From contig JAGOPI010000001.1 in assembly GCA_017992075.1 (NCBI GenBank), positions 67,358 to 121,178 on the forward strand: 53,821 nt of DNA, given 5' to 3'. Position numbers and translations under genes: made by a program. The notes beneath the pieces are model-generated. The model was not told where the DNA came from. It was given only the letters and a program-made list of their open reading frames with translations, and searched no databases. Positions within the stretch are counted from its first letter, which is position 1, and each line of letters opens with the position of its first letter. This stretch comes from Candidatus Babeliales bacterium (GTDB lineage: Bacteria > Babelota > Babeliae > Babelales > Chromulinivoraceae). Below, one piece after another: positions 35,370 to 43,710 of the stretch.

Positions 35370-36926
35370 ATGAATCACTCATTTCAAAAAATAGTTTCAG
35401 CAGGATTCACATTTTGGATCCTTTTTGCTTTAGCAACATGCGGATATCTTTATCGATATGGTAAAAAAGATATACGATTTGGCATTGATTTGGTGGGTGG
35501 TACGTACATTACGCTTGAAGTTCAAGAAGATGATGTAATTAGAAATTATCTTGGAGACAAAATTCGTATATTTGAAGGCATTGCTAAAATGTCACATTTT
35601 GAATTGGACGGCAAACCTATGCTTGCAGCCGATTCTTTAATTTTTAAATTTAATTCATCAAATATTGCTCATGAAGCTGAAAATGTATTTAAAACAGAAG
35701 AACGTTTTTTACGTTATGAAGTAGATGGTGCAAGTTTAAAAATTTCTTTACCTGATTCTTTATTTTCGAAATTACTTAATGATTCCGTTGAAGCAAATAT
35801 TGATATTTTACGTAGTCGATTTGCAAGCTTGAGTGAAATTCATATTAGTAAACAAGGTACTAAGCAAATTGTTGTTGAACTTCCTGATGTTTCAGACCCT
35901 CATCAAGCAAAAATGATGATTGGAAAATCTGCAGTGTTAGAAGTGAAATTAGTTGAAGATTCTGCACCAAGCAGAGAATCACTTCTTTCAAAATATGATG
36001 GAGACCTTCCAGAAGGTACGATGATTGTTCCTGGTCATCGTCGTGGTATGTCTGATGAACGAATCTATTATTTATTACCAACTTATACTCCAGTTTCAGG
36101 CTCACATTTTAAAGGTGCGCAAGTTGGTTTTGGTGGTGACATGGGCACTGAACTATGCGTAAATTTTGAATTTGATGAAGAAGGTGGCAAACGTTTTCAT
36201 GAACTTACCAGTGAAAATTTAGGTCGTTTACTTGCATTTGTGCTTGATGATGAAGTAATTCAATCAGGTGTCATTAAATCTGCAATTGGAGCTCGTGGAT
36301 CAATTTCTGGAAATTTCCGTTCAGAAGAAGCAAGCACACTTTCAAAATTGCTTAAATCTGGAGCATTTAAAGCAAAAGTTGATTTTGTAGAAGAACGTCA
36401 AATCGGGCCAACATTAGGTCAAGAAGCAATTAAACAAGGATTGATGTCTTGTATTATTGGATTAGGTTTGTTATTACTTTTCGGTGTTGCTTACTATCGC
36501 ATGTGTGGAATTTTTTCATTTTTCACGTTAATTTATAACATGATTTTATTGATGTTATTTATGGCAGTTTTGCATGCAACATTAACATTGCCAGGTATTG
36601 CAGGAATGATTTTAACTGTTGGTATGGCAATTGATTCTTCAATTTTAATTTATGAACGAATTAAAGAAGGCATTAAAGAAGGTTTAACTATTTCTACAGC
36701 AGTGGAAGATGGTTTTTCTGAAGCAATGTGGGTTATTTTAGATTCAAACATTACTACATTTATTGTTGCAACTGTGTTGTATTATTATGGTACTGGTCCA
36801 ATTCAAGGATTTGCTGTAACGATGATGATTGGTATTGTGACTACTTTGATTACTGGATTGTTCTTTTTAAAATCATTATTTAAATTTTATTTACGATTTT
36901 TTGATGTACAAAAACTTAGTATTTAG
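35370..36926 (+). CDS. secD: Protein-export membrane protein SecD
   Basis: Auxiliary Sec component that uses the proton gradient to pull exported proteins. It has 518 residues. The N-terminal membrane segment is followed by FGIDLVGGTYITLEV, the P1 domain and a C-terminal RND-like block with several membrane helices (GIAGMILTVGMAIDSSILIYERIKEG). GGAGAG precedes the ATG. No SecF gene follows, although secD and secF are normally adjacent or fused. Here the next gene is a tRNA. Confidence 0.95.
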   Translation: MNHSFQKIVSAGFTFWILFALATCGYLYRYGKKDIRFGIDLVGGTYITLEVQEDDVIRNYLGDKIRIFEGIAKMSHFELDGKPMLAADSLIFKFNSSNIAHEAENVFKTEERFLRYEVDGASLKISLPDSLFSKLLNDSVEANIDILRSRFASLSEIHISKQGTKQIVVELPDVSDPHQAKMMIGKSAVLEVKLVEDSAPSRESLLSKYDGDLPEGTMIVPGHRRGMSDERIYYLLPTYTPVSGSHFKGAQVGFGGDMGTELCVNFEFDEEGGKRFHELTSENLGRLLAFVLDDEVIQSGVIKSAIGARGSISGNFRSEEASTLSKLLKSGAFKAKVDFVEERQIGPTLGQEAIKQGLMSCIIGLGLLLLFGVAYYRMCGIFSFFTLIYNMILLMLFMAVLHATLTLPGIAGMILTVGMAIDSSILIYERIKEGIKEGLTISTAVEDGFSEAMWVILDSNITTFIVATVLYYYGTGPIQGFAVTMMIGIVTTLITGLFFLKSLFKFYLRFFDVQKLSI

Positions 36927-36957
36927 GTATAGTACTTATATCTTTTACATGAATTTT

Positions 36958-36986
36958 AATGATCCTCGCTTTTTGCGGGGATCATT
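36958..36986 (+). terminator. Hairpin after secD
   Basis: AATGATCCTCGC pairs with GCGGGGATCATT around a TTTTT loop (one G-T pair). The T run after it is short (TTA), so it is a weak intrinsic terminator or processing site, lying 10 bp before tRNA-Met. Confidence 0.6.
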
Positions 36987-36995
36987 TATGAAAAT

Positions 36996-37072
36996 GGCGA
37001 CGTAGCTCAGCTGGTTAGAGCGGCAGAATCATAATCTGTAGGTCCGGGGTTCGAGTCCCTGCGTCGCCACCA
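36996..37072 (+). tRNA. tRNA-Met(CAT), elongator
   Basis: Complete 77-nt cloverleaf: acceptor GGCGACG with CGTCGCC, D arm GCTC/GAGC, anticodon stem GCAGA/TCTGT with loop ATCATAA, T arm GGGG-TTCGAGT-CCCT and encoded CCA. The sequence is that of elongator tRNA-Met. Its last 18 bases are repeated 413 bp downstream. Confidence 0.95.
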
Positions 37073-37149
37073 TTCATTTGGTTTATCCAAATGAATGGCA
37101 AGCCATTTTATTTAAATGACTCATTTTTTAATACGTGACGTTGTCACAA
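37055..37149 (+). repeat. Direct repeat copy 1: tRNA-Met 3' end plus hairpin and palindrome
   Basis: This 95-bp segment begins inside the T-loop of tRNA-Met. It runs through the CCA end, a perfect 12-bp inverted repeat (37070-37081 with 37087-37098, including the CCA), and a 13-bp palindrome GTGACGTTGTCAC at 37135-37147. It recurs at 37468-37561 with about five changes. The two copies bracket the GIY-YIG gene. Confidence 0.9.
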
Positions 37150-37170
37150 AATAAAAAAAAGCAGCAAAGT

Positions 37171-37413
37171 ATGTTTTATGTTTATATTTTAAGATCATTA
37201 TCATTTTCTGATCAAATTTATGTTGGCTATACCAATAATTTAAGTAAACGACTCGCTGTTCATAATTCTGGAAATTCTACCTATACTTCAAAATATGTTC
37301 CTTGGGAAATTGTTACGTATGTAACGTTTTCAAATTCTAATAAAGCAATTGAGTTTGAAAAATATTTAAAAACTAATGCTGGCAAAATATTTTTGAATCG
37401 AAGATTCTTATAA
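37171..37413 (+). CDS. Small GIY-YIG nuclease domain protein
   Basis: The 80 residues starting MFYVYILRSLSFSDQIYVGY form the core of a stand-alone GIY-YIG nuclease fold (YVYIL as the GIY-like strand, YVGYT as the YIG-like strand, and Glu near the end in IEFEKYL). No DNA-binding extension is attached. ATG 37171 is preferred because the earlier in-frame GTG and TTG lie within the flanking repeat, though the ribosome binding site is weak. The gene sits between two copies of a tRNA-Met-derived repeat. Confidence 0.8.
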   Translation: MFYVYILRSLSFSDQIYVGYTNNLSKRLAVHNSGNSTYTSKYVPWEIVTYVTFSNSNKAIEFEKYLKTNAGKIFLNRRFL

Positions 37414-37439
37414 AATTCCTTTAAAAAGTTCGACCTGAT

Positions 37440-37467
37440 ATTCATTTGTGAGAATCACAGTGAATAT
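37440..37467 (+). other. Hairpin downstream of the GIY-YIG gene
   Basis: ATATTCA...TTTGTGA, GAA loop, TCACA...TGAATAT forms an imperfect stem-loop immediately before the second repeat copy. No T run follows. It could be part of the element's ends. Confidence 0.5.
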
Positions 37468-37561
37468 GTCCCTGCGTCGCCACCATTCATTTGGTTTATC
37501 CAAATGAATGGCAAGCCATTTTATTTAAATGATTCATTTTTGATATGTGACGTTGTCACAA
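37468..37561 (+). repeat. Direct repeat copy 2: tRNA-Met 3' end plus hairpin and palindrome
   Basis: Starts GTCCCTGCGTCGCCACCA, the last 18 bases of tRNA-Met. The same 12-bp hairpin (37483-37494 with 37500-37511) and GTGACGTTGTCAC palindrome (37547-37559) follow. No full tRNA precedes it, so this is a tRNA fragment, as left by integration at a tRNA end. Confidence 0.9.
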
Positions 37562-37657
37562 CATGTTGAGATGCCACAATTTATGATGAGTTGCTTTTTT
37601 TTAAGTTTATTTTAGGCTACGATTAGTCTAAAATACTTAAAAAAAGGAATTTGTTTT

Positions 37658-39658
37658 ATGGCATTTAATAAAAAAATTGTTCATGGAATTTATATTTTAA
37701 ATTTCTTATTTTTTTTATGTAATTCAATGATTTTTGGTGTTGTAACAACGCAGCAAATTCAACAAGTTCAAGAATTAGTTGAAGTATTGAAAAATCTTAA
37801 TGCTTTAGCTCCATCTGAAAAACAAGCATCTGCGCGAGTTAAATCGATTACGCCATCATCATCGCCAACAATAATAACTCCATCAGCAATGACAAATCCT
37901 GCAGCAAAGGTAACTCCTCCAATACAAACATCAACACCTCCAATAGCGTTACTAGCATTTAATGTAAACGGCTCAAAATGTTCAGCACCATTTACAGTAG
38001 TGAGTGTTGGGGCAGGAGCTGCATATAATGCGACAGCGTTATCATGTTCTGGAGGATTGCAATTAATAAATATTGCACTGACTGATGCAAATGTTACTGA
38101 TTGGAGTGCATCATTAACTATTTCTGATAATGTTTTATCAAATTCTGTATTAATAAAATTAATGCAGCAAGGAATGTACATAGCAATTAATATGATGCAA
38201 AACCCTGCAAATAATCCAGCAGGTAATTATATTCAAATAAATTTAACAGATGTTTCTGGAAATTTGTATGCTCAAAGTCCGTTGGTTCAGTTGCCAGCAG
38301 GTATTGGATTTGCTTATGCAAATGTTGGATTTAATGTATTAAATACTCAGATGGGTATGAATCCAAATCAAACATATGTAAATTGGATGCCGATTGCAAA
38401 TGGACAAGCGATATTTTATAAAGATCAAGGAACAGCAACAAAGGTTACAACTCCTGGAATTGGTGGTCAGGCATTAACACCTCCAATAGCGTTACCAGCA
38501 TTTAATGTGAATGGCTCAAAATGTTCAGCACCATTTACAGTAGTGAGTGTTGGGGCAGGAGCTGCATATAATGCGACAGCGTTATCATGTTCTGGAGGAT
38601 TGCAATTAATAAATATTGCACTGACTGATGCAAATGTTACTGATTGGAGTGCATCATTAACTATTTCTGATAATGTTTTATCAAATTCTGTATTAATAAA
38701 ATTAATGCAGCAAGGAATGTACATAGCAATTAATATGATGCAAAACCCTGCAAATAATCCAGCAGGTAATTATATTCAAATAAATTTAACAGATGTTTCT
38801 GGAAATTTGTATGCTCAAAGTCCGTTGGTTCAGTTGCCAGCAGGCATTGGATTTGCTTATGCAAATGTTGGATTTAATGTATTAAATACTCAGATGGGTA
38901 TGAATTCAAATCAAACATATGTAAATTGGATGCCGATTGTAAACGGACAAGCGATATTTTATAAAGATCAAGGTTCTGCAACAACGGTTACAACTCCTGG
39001 AATTGGTGGTCAAGTATCAACACCACCAGCAACAAAACAATCAGTATCAACAGGATTAACACCTCCCGCAACTCCTATTGCAGCAACTCAGGCATTGCAA
39101 TGGTTAGATGTTTCAGGTTTTGGAGATTTACCAAATGATTGGCCAGCAACTGCAACATCAAATGCAGCGCTTGGATCATGGCCTGTTGCAACGATACAAA
39201 ATAATACACCCTCTTCTTGTGCTCAGGGATTACAAACTTTGTATGTTGATTTAATGAATGCTGCAGGAACTGGAGTTTTAAATTGTCAGTTTACTATTTC
39301 TGCATCACCAATTTTGCAACAATTAGCACAACAAGGATTGTATGTAGCGGTACAAATTTCAAATGTGAATGTTTCAGCAGGAACTAGTACGATAACTGTT
39401 TTTGTGACAGATATATCAGGAAATGTTTTTGCGGCAACTGCAGCAAATTTAGCAAGTTCTGTTGGAGCTACGTATATTTGTGTAGGATTTAATATGAATC
39501 CTTATTTTTATGGTGAATTAATGAATCCATCAGGATCAACGCAAACGGCTGTAAATTTAGTAAAAATTTTAGATAGTTCAAGAATATTTTATAAAGATCA
39601 AGGTTCTGCAACTACAGTTACGACACCAATTTTTGGAGGTATAACGGTTCCTGTTTAA
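37658..39658 (+). CDS. Secreted protein with three copies of a ~180-residue repeat domain
   Basis: Function unknown. The 666 residues have a signal-like N-terminus, a Gln-rich helix (TQQIQQVQELVEVLKNL), and a Pro/Thr/Ser linker. Repeats run from about residues 92-271 and 273-452, with a diverged third from about 485. Each unit contains a Cys pair (SKCSAPF..SCSGGLQ), a central LMQQGMYIAI, DVSGNLYAQSPLVQLPAG and a C-terminal FYKDQG.TT..G pattern. Repeat units 1 and 2 are nearly identical DNA with a period of 543 bp. Extracellular display is inferred from the Cys pairs and signal. The neighbouring gene is its paralogue. Confidence 0.85.
   Translation: MAFNKKIVHGIYILNFLFFLCNSMIFGVVTTQQIQQVQELVEVLKNLNALAPSEKQASARVKSITPSSSPTIITPSAMTNPAAKVTPPIQTSTPPIALLAFNVNGSKCSAPFTVVSVGAGAAYNATALSCSGGLQLINIALTDANVTDWSASLTISDNVLSNSVLIKLMQQGMYIAINMMQNPANNPAGNYIQINLTDVSGNLYAQSPLVQLPAGIGFAYANVGFNVLNTQMGMNPNQTYVNWMPIANGQAIFYKDQGTATKVTTPGIGGQALTPPIALPAFNVNGSKCSAPFTVVSVGAGAAYNATALSCSGGLQLINIALTDANVTDWSASLTISDNVLSNSVLIKLMQQGMYIAINMMQNPANNPAGNYIQINLTDVSGNLYAQSPLVQLPAGIGFAYANVGFNVLNTQMGMNSNQTYVNWMPIVNGQAIFYKDQGSATTVTTPGIGGQVSTPPATKQSVSTGLTPPATPIAATQALQWLDVSGFGDLPNDWPATATSNAALGSWPVATIQNNTPSSCAQGLQTLYVDLMNAAGTGVLNCQFTISASPILQQLAQQGLYVAVQISNVNVSAGTSTITVFVTDISGNVFAATAANLASSVGATYICVGFNMNPYFYGELMNPSGSTQTAVNLVKILDSSRIFYKDQGSATTVTTPIFGGITVPV
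37933..39012 (+). repeat. Tandem 543-bp coding repeat, two near-identical units
   Basis: Unit 1 (37933-38469) and unit 2 (38476-39012) differ at only a handful of positions across about 540 bp. A third close copy lies at 40105-40638 in the neighbouring paralogue. The unit length is a multiple of three, so the frame is kept. Confidence 0.95.
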
Positions 39659-39723
39659 AAAATATTTGATTTTACTGAACGTGCTGTTTTTAATTTGTTA
39701 TTAAATTTTTTTAATTTTTTTAA

Positions 39724-39760
39724 AAAAACAAGCTTGGATTTATTTCAAGCTTGTTTTTTT
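39724..39760 (+). terminator. Intrinsic terminator of the first repeat-protein gene
   Basis: ACAAGCTTG pairs with CAAGCTTGT (39746-39754), loop of nine, with A-run before and seven T after. It separates the two repeat-protein genes, so they are likely separate transcripts. Confidence 0.9.
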
Positions 39761-39817
39761 AAAAATTATATTTTAAGTTTGTTCAAAGTAAAATTTTAAC
39801 AAAAAAGGATTAGTTGT

Positions 39818-41788
39818 ATGAAAATTATACAAAATTTTATAAGAACATATGCATTGTATAGTTTATTTTTGCTGAGTTCGATGTTTTTTAGTGCTCGACA
39901 AAGAATTCAACAAGTTCCACAATTTCAACAAATTTCACAAATTCAACAAATTCAAAATTTAGTTGAAGTGTTAAAATATGTTAAATCTTTACCGCCATTA
40001 TCAAAACAACCTGTGGCGCCTGTTCAACCGATTACATTATCTCCGCAATCACCAGTATCTGGATCACAAGGAGCGCAAGTAAATCCACCAATACAAATAC
40101 CTTCAACTCCAATAGCATTACCAGCATTTAATGTGAATGGTTCAAAATGTTCAGCACCATTTACAGCAGTGAGTGTTGCGGCAGGAGCTGCATATAATGC
40201 AACAGCGTTGTCATGTTCTGGAGGATTGCAATTAATAAATATTGCACTGACTGATGCAAATGTTACTGATTGGAATGCATCATTAACTATTTTTGGTGAT
40301 ATTTTATCAAATTCTGTATTGATGCAATTAATGCAACAAGGCATGTACATAGCAATTAATATGCTTTTAAATCCTGCAGGAAATACCCCAGGTAATTATA
40401 TTCAAATAAATTTAACAGATGTTTCTGGAAATTTGTATGCTCAAAGTCCGTTGGTTCAGTTGCCAGCAGGTATTGGATTTGCTTATGCAAATGTTGGATT
40501 TAATGTAGAAGATACTCAGGTGGGCATGGGTTCAAATCAAACATATGTAAATTGGATGCCGATTGTAAACGGACAAGCGATATTTTATAAAGATCAAGGA
40601 ACGGCAACAACGGTTACAACTCCTGGAATTGGTGGTCAAGTATCAATACCTCCAGTAACAAAACAATTAGTATCAACACTAAGATTTTGGGGTACAGATC
40701 CAACAGATGATTTTATTGTTACAGGTAATGGATTGCCTGCGAATATGGCAACAGTTGTTGATTCTCGTCAAAATGGAACTGCATTTGCATGTCAAGGAGG
40801 ATTACAATTTATTAATGTTGGACTTATTGGTTTAGAGATTGATGGTGGTTGGGCATGTAGATTCAATATTGAAGCTTCACCAAAATTACAACAATTAGCT
40901 CAACAAGGATTGTATGTTGTTGTAACGACGTATCAACAATCAGGTAATAATATTGCGGCAGTTTCACTTACTGATCAAAATGCAAACATTTATGCACAAA
41001 AGTTAGTCAATATTCCTGCAAATTCTGGATTTACTTGGATTAATATTGGTTATAATAAACATGACACACTTTCATCGTTACAATCAAATCAAGTCTATGT
41101 AAATTGGATTCGATTAACTGCAAACACCTTGGTTGCTTCATGGTATCAAGATCAAGGACCATCAACAAGTGTCTCAACGGCAAGCATTGGAGGTTTAATA
41201 GCACCTCTCTTAAATTCGCAACAAGGAAATTTACAACCAGGTGCAGTACAATTACCTTTCATTTTAGCTGCGGCAAATATTAATAATCCTTGTACTTTCC
41301 AAGCTCCAGGTCTGTTAACTTTTACATCAAGCGTAGCTGCTACTTTAAGCGGTACACCATTTTCTTGTCAAAGTGGATTGCGTAAAATAAATATTGGAAT
41401 ATCTGACACTGGTTCTTGTTTTGCATCATTTAATTTTGATAAAACTATCTTAGGTCAACCAGAAATACAAACATTGATGAATAATGGTATGTATATTGGT
41501 GTAAATACAAATGCTGCAACAAATACTATTGTTGCAATGTTGATGGATCAAAATGGTAAAATTTATGCCCAAGGTACTATGCAGTTGCCAGCAAAAACTG
41601 GTGGTAAAATTCAATTTTGGAATCTTGGTTTAAATACGAATGATTCAAATGTTGTAGATGGCAAAATAAAATTGGGATATAACGAAATAGGACTTTCTAA
41701 GACTGTGTTGTATAAACAGTTACCAAATCCATCGCAACCTCAAGGTGCTGTATTGCCACCGCAAATATATGGTCCAGGTGCTTATTAA
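39818..41788 (+). CDS. Secreted repeat-domain protein, paralogue of the upstream gene
   Basis: Function unknown. The 656 residues share the plan of the upstream gene: hydrophobic N-terminus, Gln-rich helix with FQQISQIQQIQNLVEVLKY, a Pro/Ser linker, then three repeat domains. Domain 1 (about residues 97-274) is almost identical in DNA to the upstream units. Domains 2 and 3 are diverged but keep the CQGGLQFIN/CQSGLRKIN Cys motif, QQGLYV/NNGMYI, and a YAQ strand. Terminator hairpins flank the gene. Confidence 0.85.
   Translation: MKIIQNFIRTYALYSLFLLSSMFFSARQRIQQVPQFQQISQIQQIQNLVEVLKYVKSLPPLSKQPVAPVQPITLSPQSPVSGSQGAQVNPPIQIPSTPIALPAFNVNGSKCSAPFTAVSVAAGAAYNATALSCSGGLQLINIALTDANVTDWNASLTIFGDILSNSVLMQLMQQGMYIAINMLLNPAGNTPGNYIQINLTDVSGNLYAQSPLVQLPAGIGFAYANVGFNVEDTQVGMGSNQTYVNWMPIVNGQAIFYKDQGTATTVTTPGIGGQVSIPPVTKQLVSTLRFWGTDPTDDFIVTGNGLPANMATVVDSRQNGTAFACQGGLQFINVGLIGLEIDGGWACRFNIEASPKLQQLAQQGLYVVVTTYQQSGNNIAAVSLTDQNANIYAQKLVNIPANSGFTWINIGYNKHDTLSSLQSNQVYVNWIRLTANTLVASWYQDQGPSTSVSTASIGGLIAPLLNSQQGNLQPGAVQLPFILAAANINNPCTFQAPGLLTFTSSVAATLSGTPFSCQSGLRKINIGISDTGSCFASFNFDKTILGQPEIQTLMNNGMYIGVNTNAATNTIVAMLMDQNGKIYAQGTMQLPAKTGGKIQFWNLGLNTNDSNVVDGKIKLGYNEIGLSKTVLYKQLPNPSQPQGAVLPPQIYGPGAY
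40105..40638 (+). repeat. Third close copy of the 543-bp coding unit
   Basis: This copy lies in the second repeat-protein gene and is nearly identical to 37933-38469, with scattered changes concentrated at the start and in the loop region (NMLLNPAGNTPGN against NMMQNPANNPAGN). Its identity across two genes suggests gene conversion or recent duplication. Confidence 0.9.
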
Positions 41789-41814
41789 TGGTGTTTTGAA
41801 ATTAAGTAATGCAC

Positions 41815-41860
41815 TAAAAAAAGAACAAGTCTGAATTTATTTCAGGCTTGTTCTTTTTTT
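41815..41860 (+). terminator. Intrinsic terminator of the second repeat-protein gene
   Basis: GAACAAGTCTGAA pairs with TTCAGGCTTGTTC (41841-41853) with one G-T pair, flanked by A-run and T-run. It is similar in design to the preceding terminator. Confidence 0.9.
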
Positions 41861-41915
41861 AGCAATTTTTATGCTAAGAATAAAAGAATGAATGCTTTAA
41901 CTTGGGATAAAATTT

Positions 41916-43658
41916 ATGAAATTTGAACAATTTGCTCAACGTTTACAAAAATTGGAAGAAGAATCATCGCGTACAGCGATGACAAAAGTGCTTGCAGGTG
42001 TTTTTGAAAAAGCTACAGCATCAGAAATTGAAATTATTTCTTATTTTTCACTTGGATCGTTGTTTGCACCATATCAGGATTTGCAATTTAATATTGCAAG
42101 TAAAGGAATGATTGCAATTATAGCATCACTTACTGAAAAATCTGAAAGTACGGTTCAAAAACATTTTAAAGAGGTTGGAGATTTAGGTCTTGTTGTTCAA
42201 GATTTATGGCATGGCAAAGATCAAGGACTTTTAGTTTTACAGGTGTATGAATTTTTAGTAGAAATTGCAAAAATTTCAGGTACAGGGTCAACAGATAAAA
42301 AATTAGAACAGGTGCATAAACTTTTAAACAAAGTGGATTCTATTGGTGCAAAATTTATTGTCCGGATGATTACCAAAACATTACGACTTGGTTTCTCGGA
42401 TATGACGATTTTAGATGCATTATCTTGGACAGTTTCAGAAAATAAATTTCACAGCAAAGATTTGGAGGCTGCATATAACGTTTGTGCTGATTTGGGTCTT
42501 GTTGCAAAAACTCTTAAAGAAAAAGGAATTAAGGGTGTTCAGTTAATGCAAATTCATGTTGGAATTCCAATTCGTCCAGCAGCAGCAGAGCGACTCAGTA
42601 GTCCAAAAGCAATTGTTGAAAAATTAGGTGACTGTATTGCTCAACCAAAATTAGATGGTTTTCGAGTGCAAGTACATTTGAAAAAACATGGATCAAATAC
42701 AGAGGTTCATTTTTTTTCACGCAATATGCTTGATATGTCTGACATGTTTCCTGAATTAAAATCTGCAGTTACTGCTTTGGATGTGAAAAGTTTGATCTGT
42801 GAAGGTGAAGCAATAGTATACGATGAAGATACTCAAACTTTTTTGCCATTTCAGCAAACAGTTAAACGAAAACGTAAGCATGATATTGAACAAGTTAGCC
42901 AAGATTTTCCACTTCGTTTGTATCTGTTTGATATTTTATATTTAAATGGCGAGTCACTGTTAGATAAAACTCATGCATATCGTCGTCAAATATTGCAAAA
43001 ATTAATTAAAAGTAGCAATGATGAAGCATTGCAAATTGTTGAAGAAGTAAAAATTAAAACAGTTCAAGAACTTGAAGAATATTTTTTAGCAAATATTCAA
43101 TCAGGCCTTGAAGGATTAGTTGTTAAACGAGAAGATGCAACTTACCAACCTGGAAAAAGAAATTTTAATTGGATTAAATTAAAACGTGAAGCTCACGGAT
43201 CACTCTTAGATACGATTGATGTGGTCATTTTAGGATATTATGTCGGTCGTGGTAAGCGTGCAAAATTTGGGATAGGTGCATTTTTAGTTGGTGTGTATCA
43301 TGCAAATAAAGATCAATTTGAAACGGTTGCAAAAGTTGGTACTGGTATGACTGATACTGAATGGAAAGAGCTGAAAGTTCGATGTGATAAAATTAAAGTT
43401 CATACGCAACCAAAAAATGTAATGTGTGCAAAACAGCTTTATCCTGATGTTTGGATTGAACCTGAACTCGTATGTACCGTACAATCGGATGAAATTACCT
43501 GGTCGCCATTGCATACTGCTGGCAAAACTGACAAAAATTTAGGAATGGCACTTCGATTTCCTCGCTTTGTTACTTATCGAGCCGACAAATCAGCAGAAGA
43601 TGCAACTACGGTGATCGAATTAAAACATTTGTATGAACAGCAAAAAGTGAAGGCTTGA
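41916..43658 (+). CDS. lig: ATP-dependent DNA ligase, archaeal/eukaryal type
   Basis: Seals nicks using ATP instead of NAD. The 580 residues show the three-part plan of archaeal-type ligase I: an N-terminal DNA-binding domain (about 1-200), a nucleotidyltransferase domain with adenylated lysine K245 (AQPKLDGFRVQVH), and an OB domain at the C-terminus. Further motifs are SRNMLDMSDMFPEL (motif III), CEGEAIVYD, LEGLVVKREDATYQPG (IV) and WIKLKRE (V). It is complete and appears functional. Most bacteria use NAD-dependent LigA, so this points to horizontal acquisition or an additional repair ligase. It lies alone between secreted-protein genes. Confidence 0.93.
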   Translation: MKFEQFAQRLQKLEEESSRTAMTKVLAGVFEKATASEIEIISYFSLGSLFAPYQDLQFNIASKGMIAIIASLTEKSESTVQKHFKEVGDLGLVVQDLWHGKDQGLLVLQVYEFLVEIAKISGTGSTDKKLEQVHKLLNKVDSIGAKFIVRMITKTLRLGFSDMTILDALSWTVSENKFHSKDLEAAYNVCADLGLVAKTLKEKGIKGVQLMQIHVGIPIRPAAAERLSSPKAIVEKLGDCIAQPKLDGFRVQVHLKKHGSNTEVHFFSRNMLDMSDMFPELKSAVTALDVKSLICEGEAIVYDEDTQTFLPFQQTVKRKRKHDIEQVSQDFPLRLYLFDILYLNGESLLDKTHAYRRQILQKLIKSSNDEALQIVEEVKIKTVQELEEYFLANIQSGLEGLVVKREDATYQPGKRNFNWIKLKREAHGSLLDTIDVVILGYYVGRGKRAKFGIGAFLVGVYHANKDQFETVAKVGTGMTDTEWKELKVRCDKIKVHTQPKNVMCAKQLYPDVWIEPELVCTVQSDEITWSPLHTAGKTDKNLGMALRFPRFVTYRADKSAEDATTVIELKHLYEQQKVKA

Positions 43659-43710
43659 TTCTTTTTTGAGGATATGTTTAATTCAAAACATTCTTTAAAA
43701 AGGAGAGTTG

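Noticed and set aside
37135-37170. GTG start of the GIY-YIG gene at 37135
   Set aside because: It lies in the palindrome of the flanking direct repeat, and the GIY-YIG fold begins just after ATG 37171.
37768-38181. Long minus-strand ORF in the repeat-protein gene, with similar copies at 38467-38724 and 40024-40350
   Set aside because: The three similar antisense ORFs arise from the repeated DNA of the plus-strand coding unit. They lack ribosome binding sites and domain signals.
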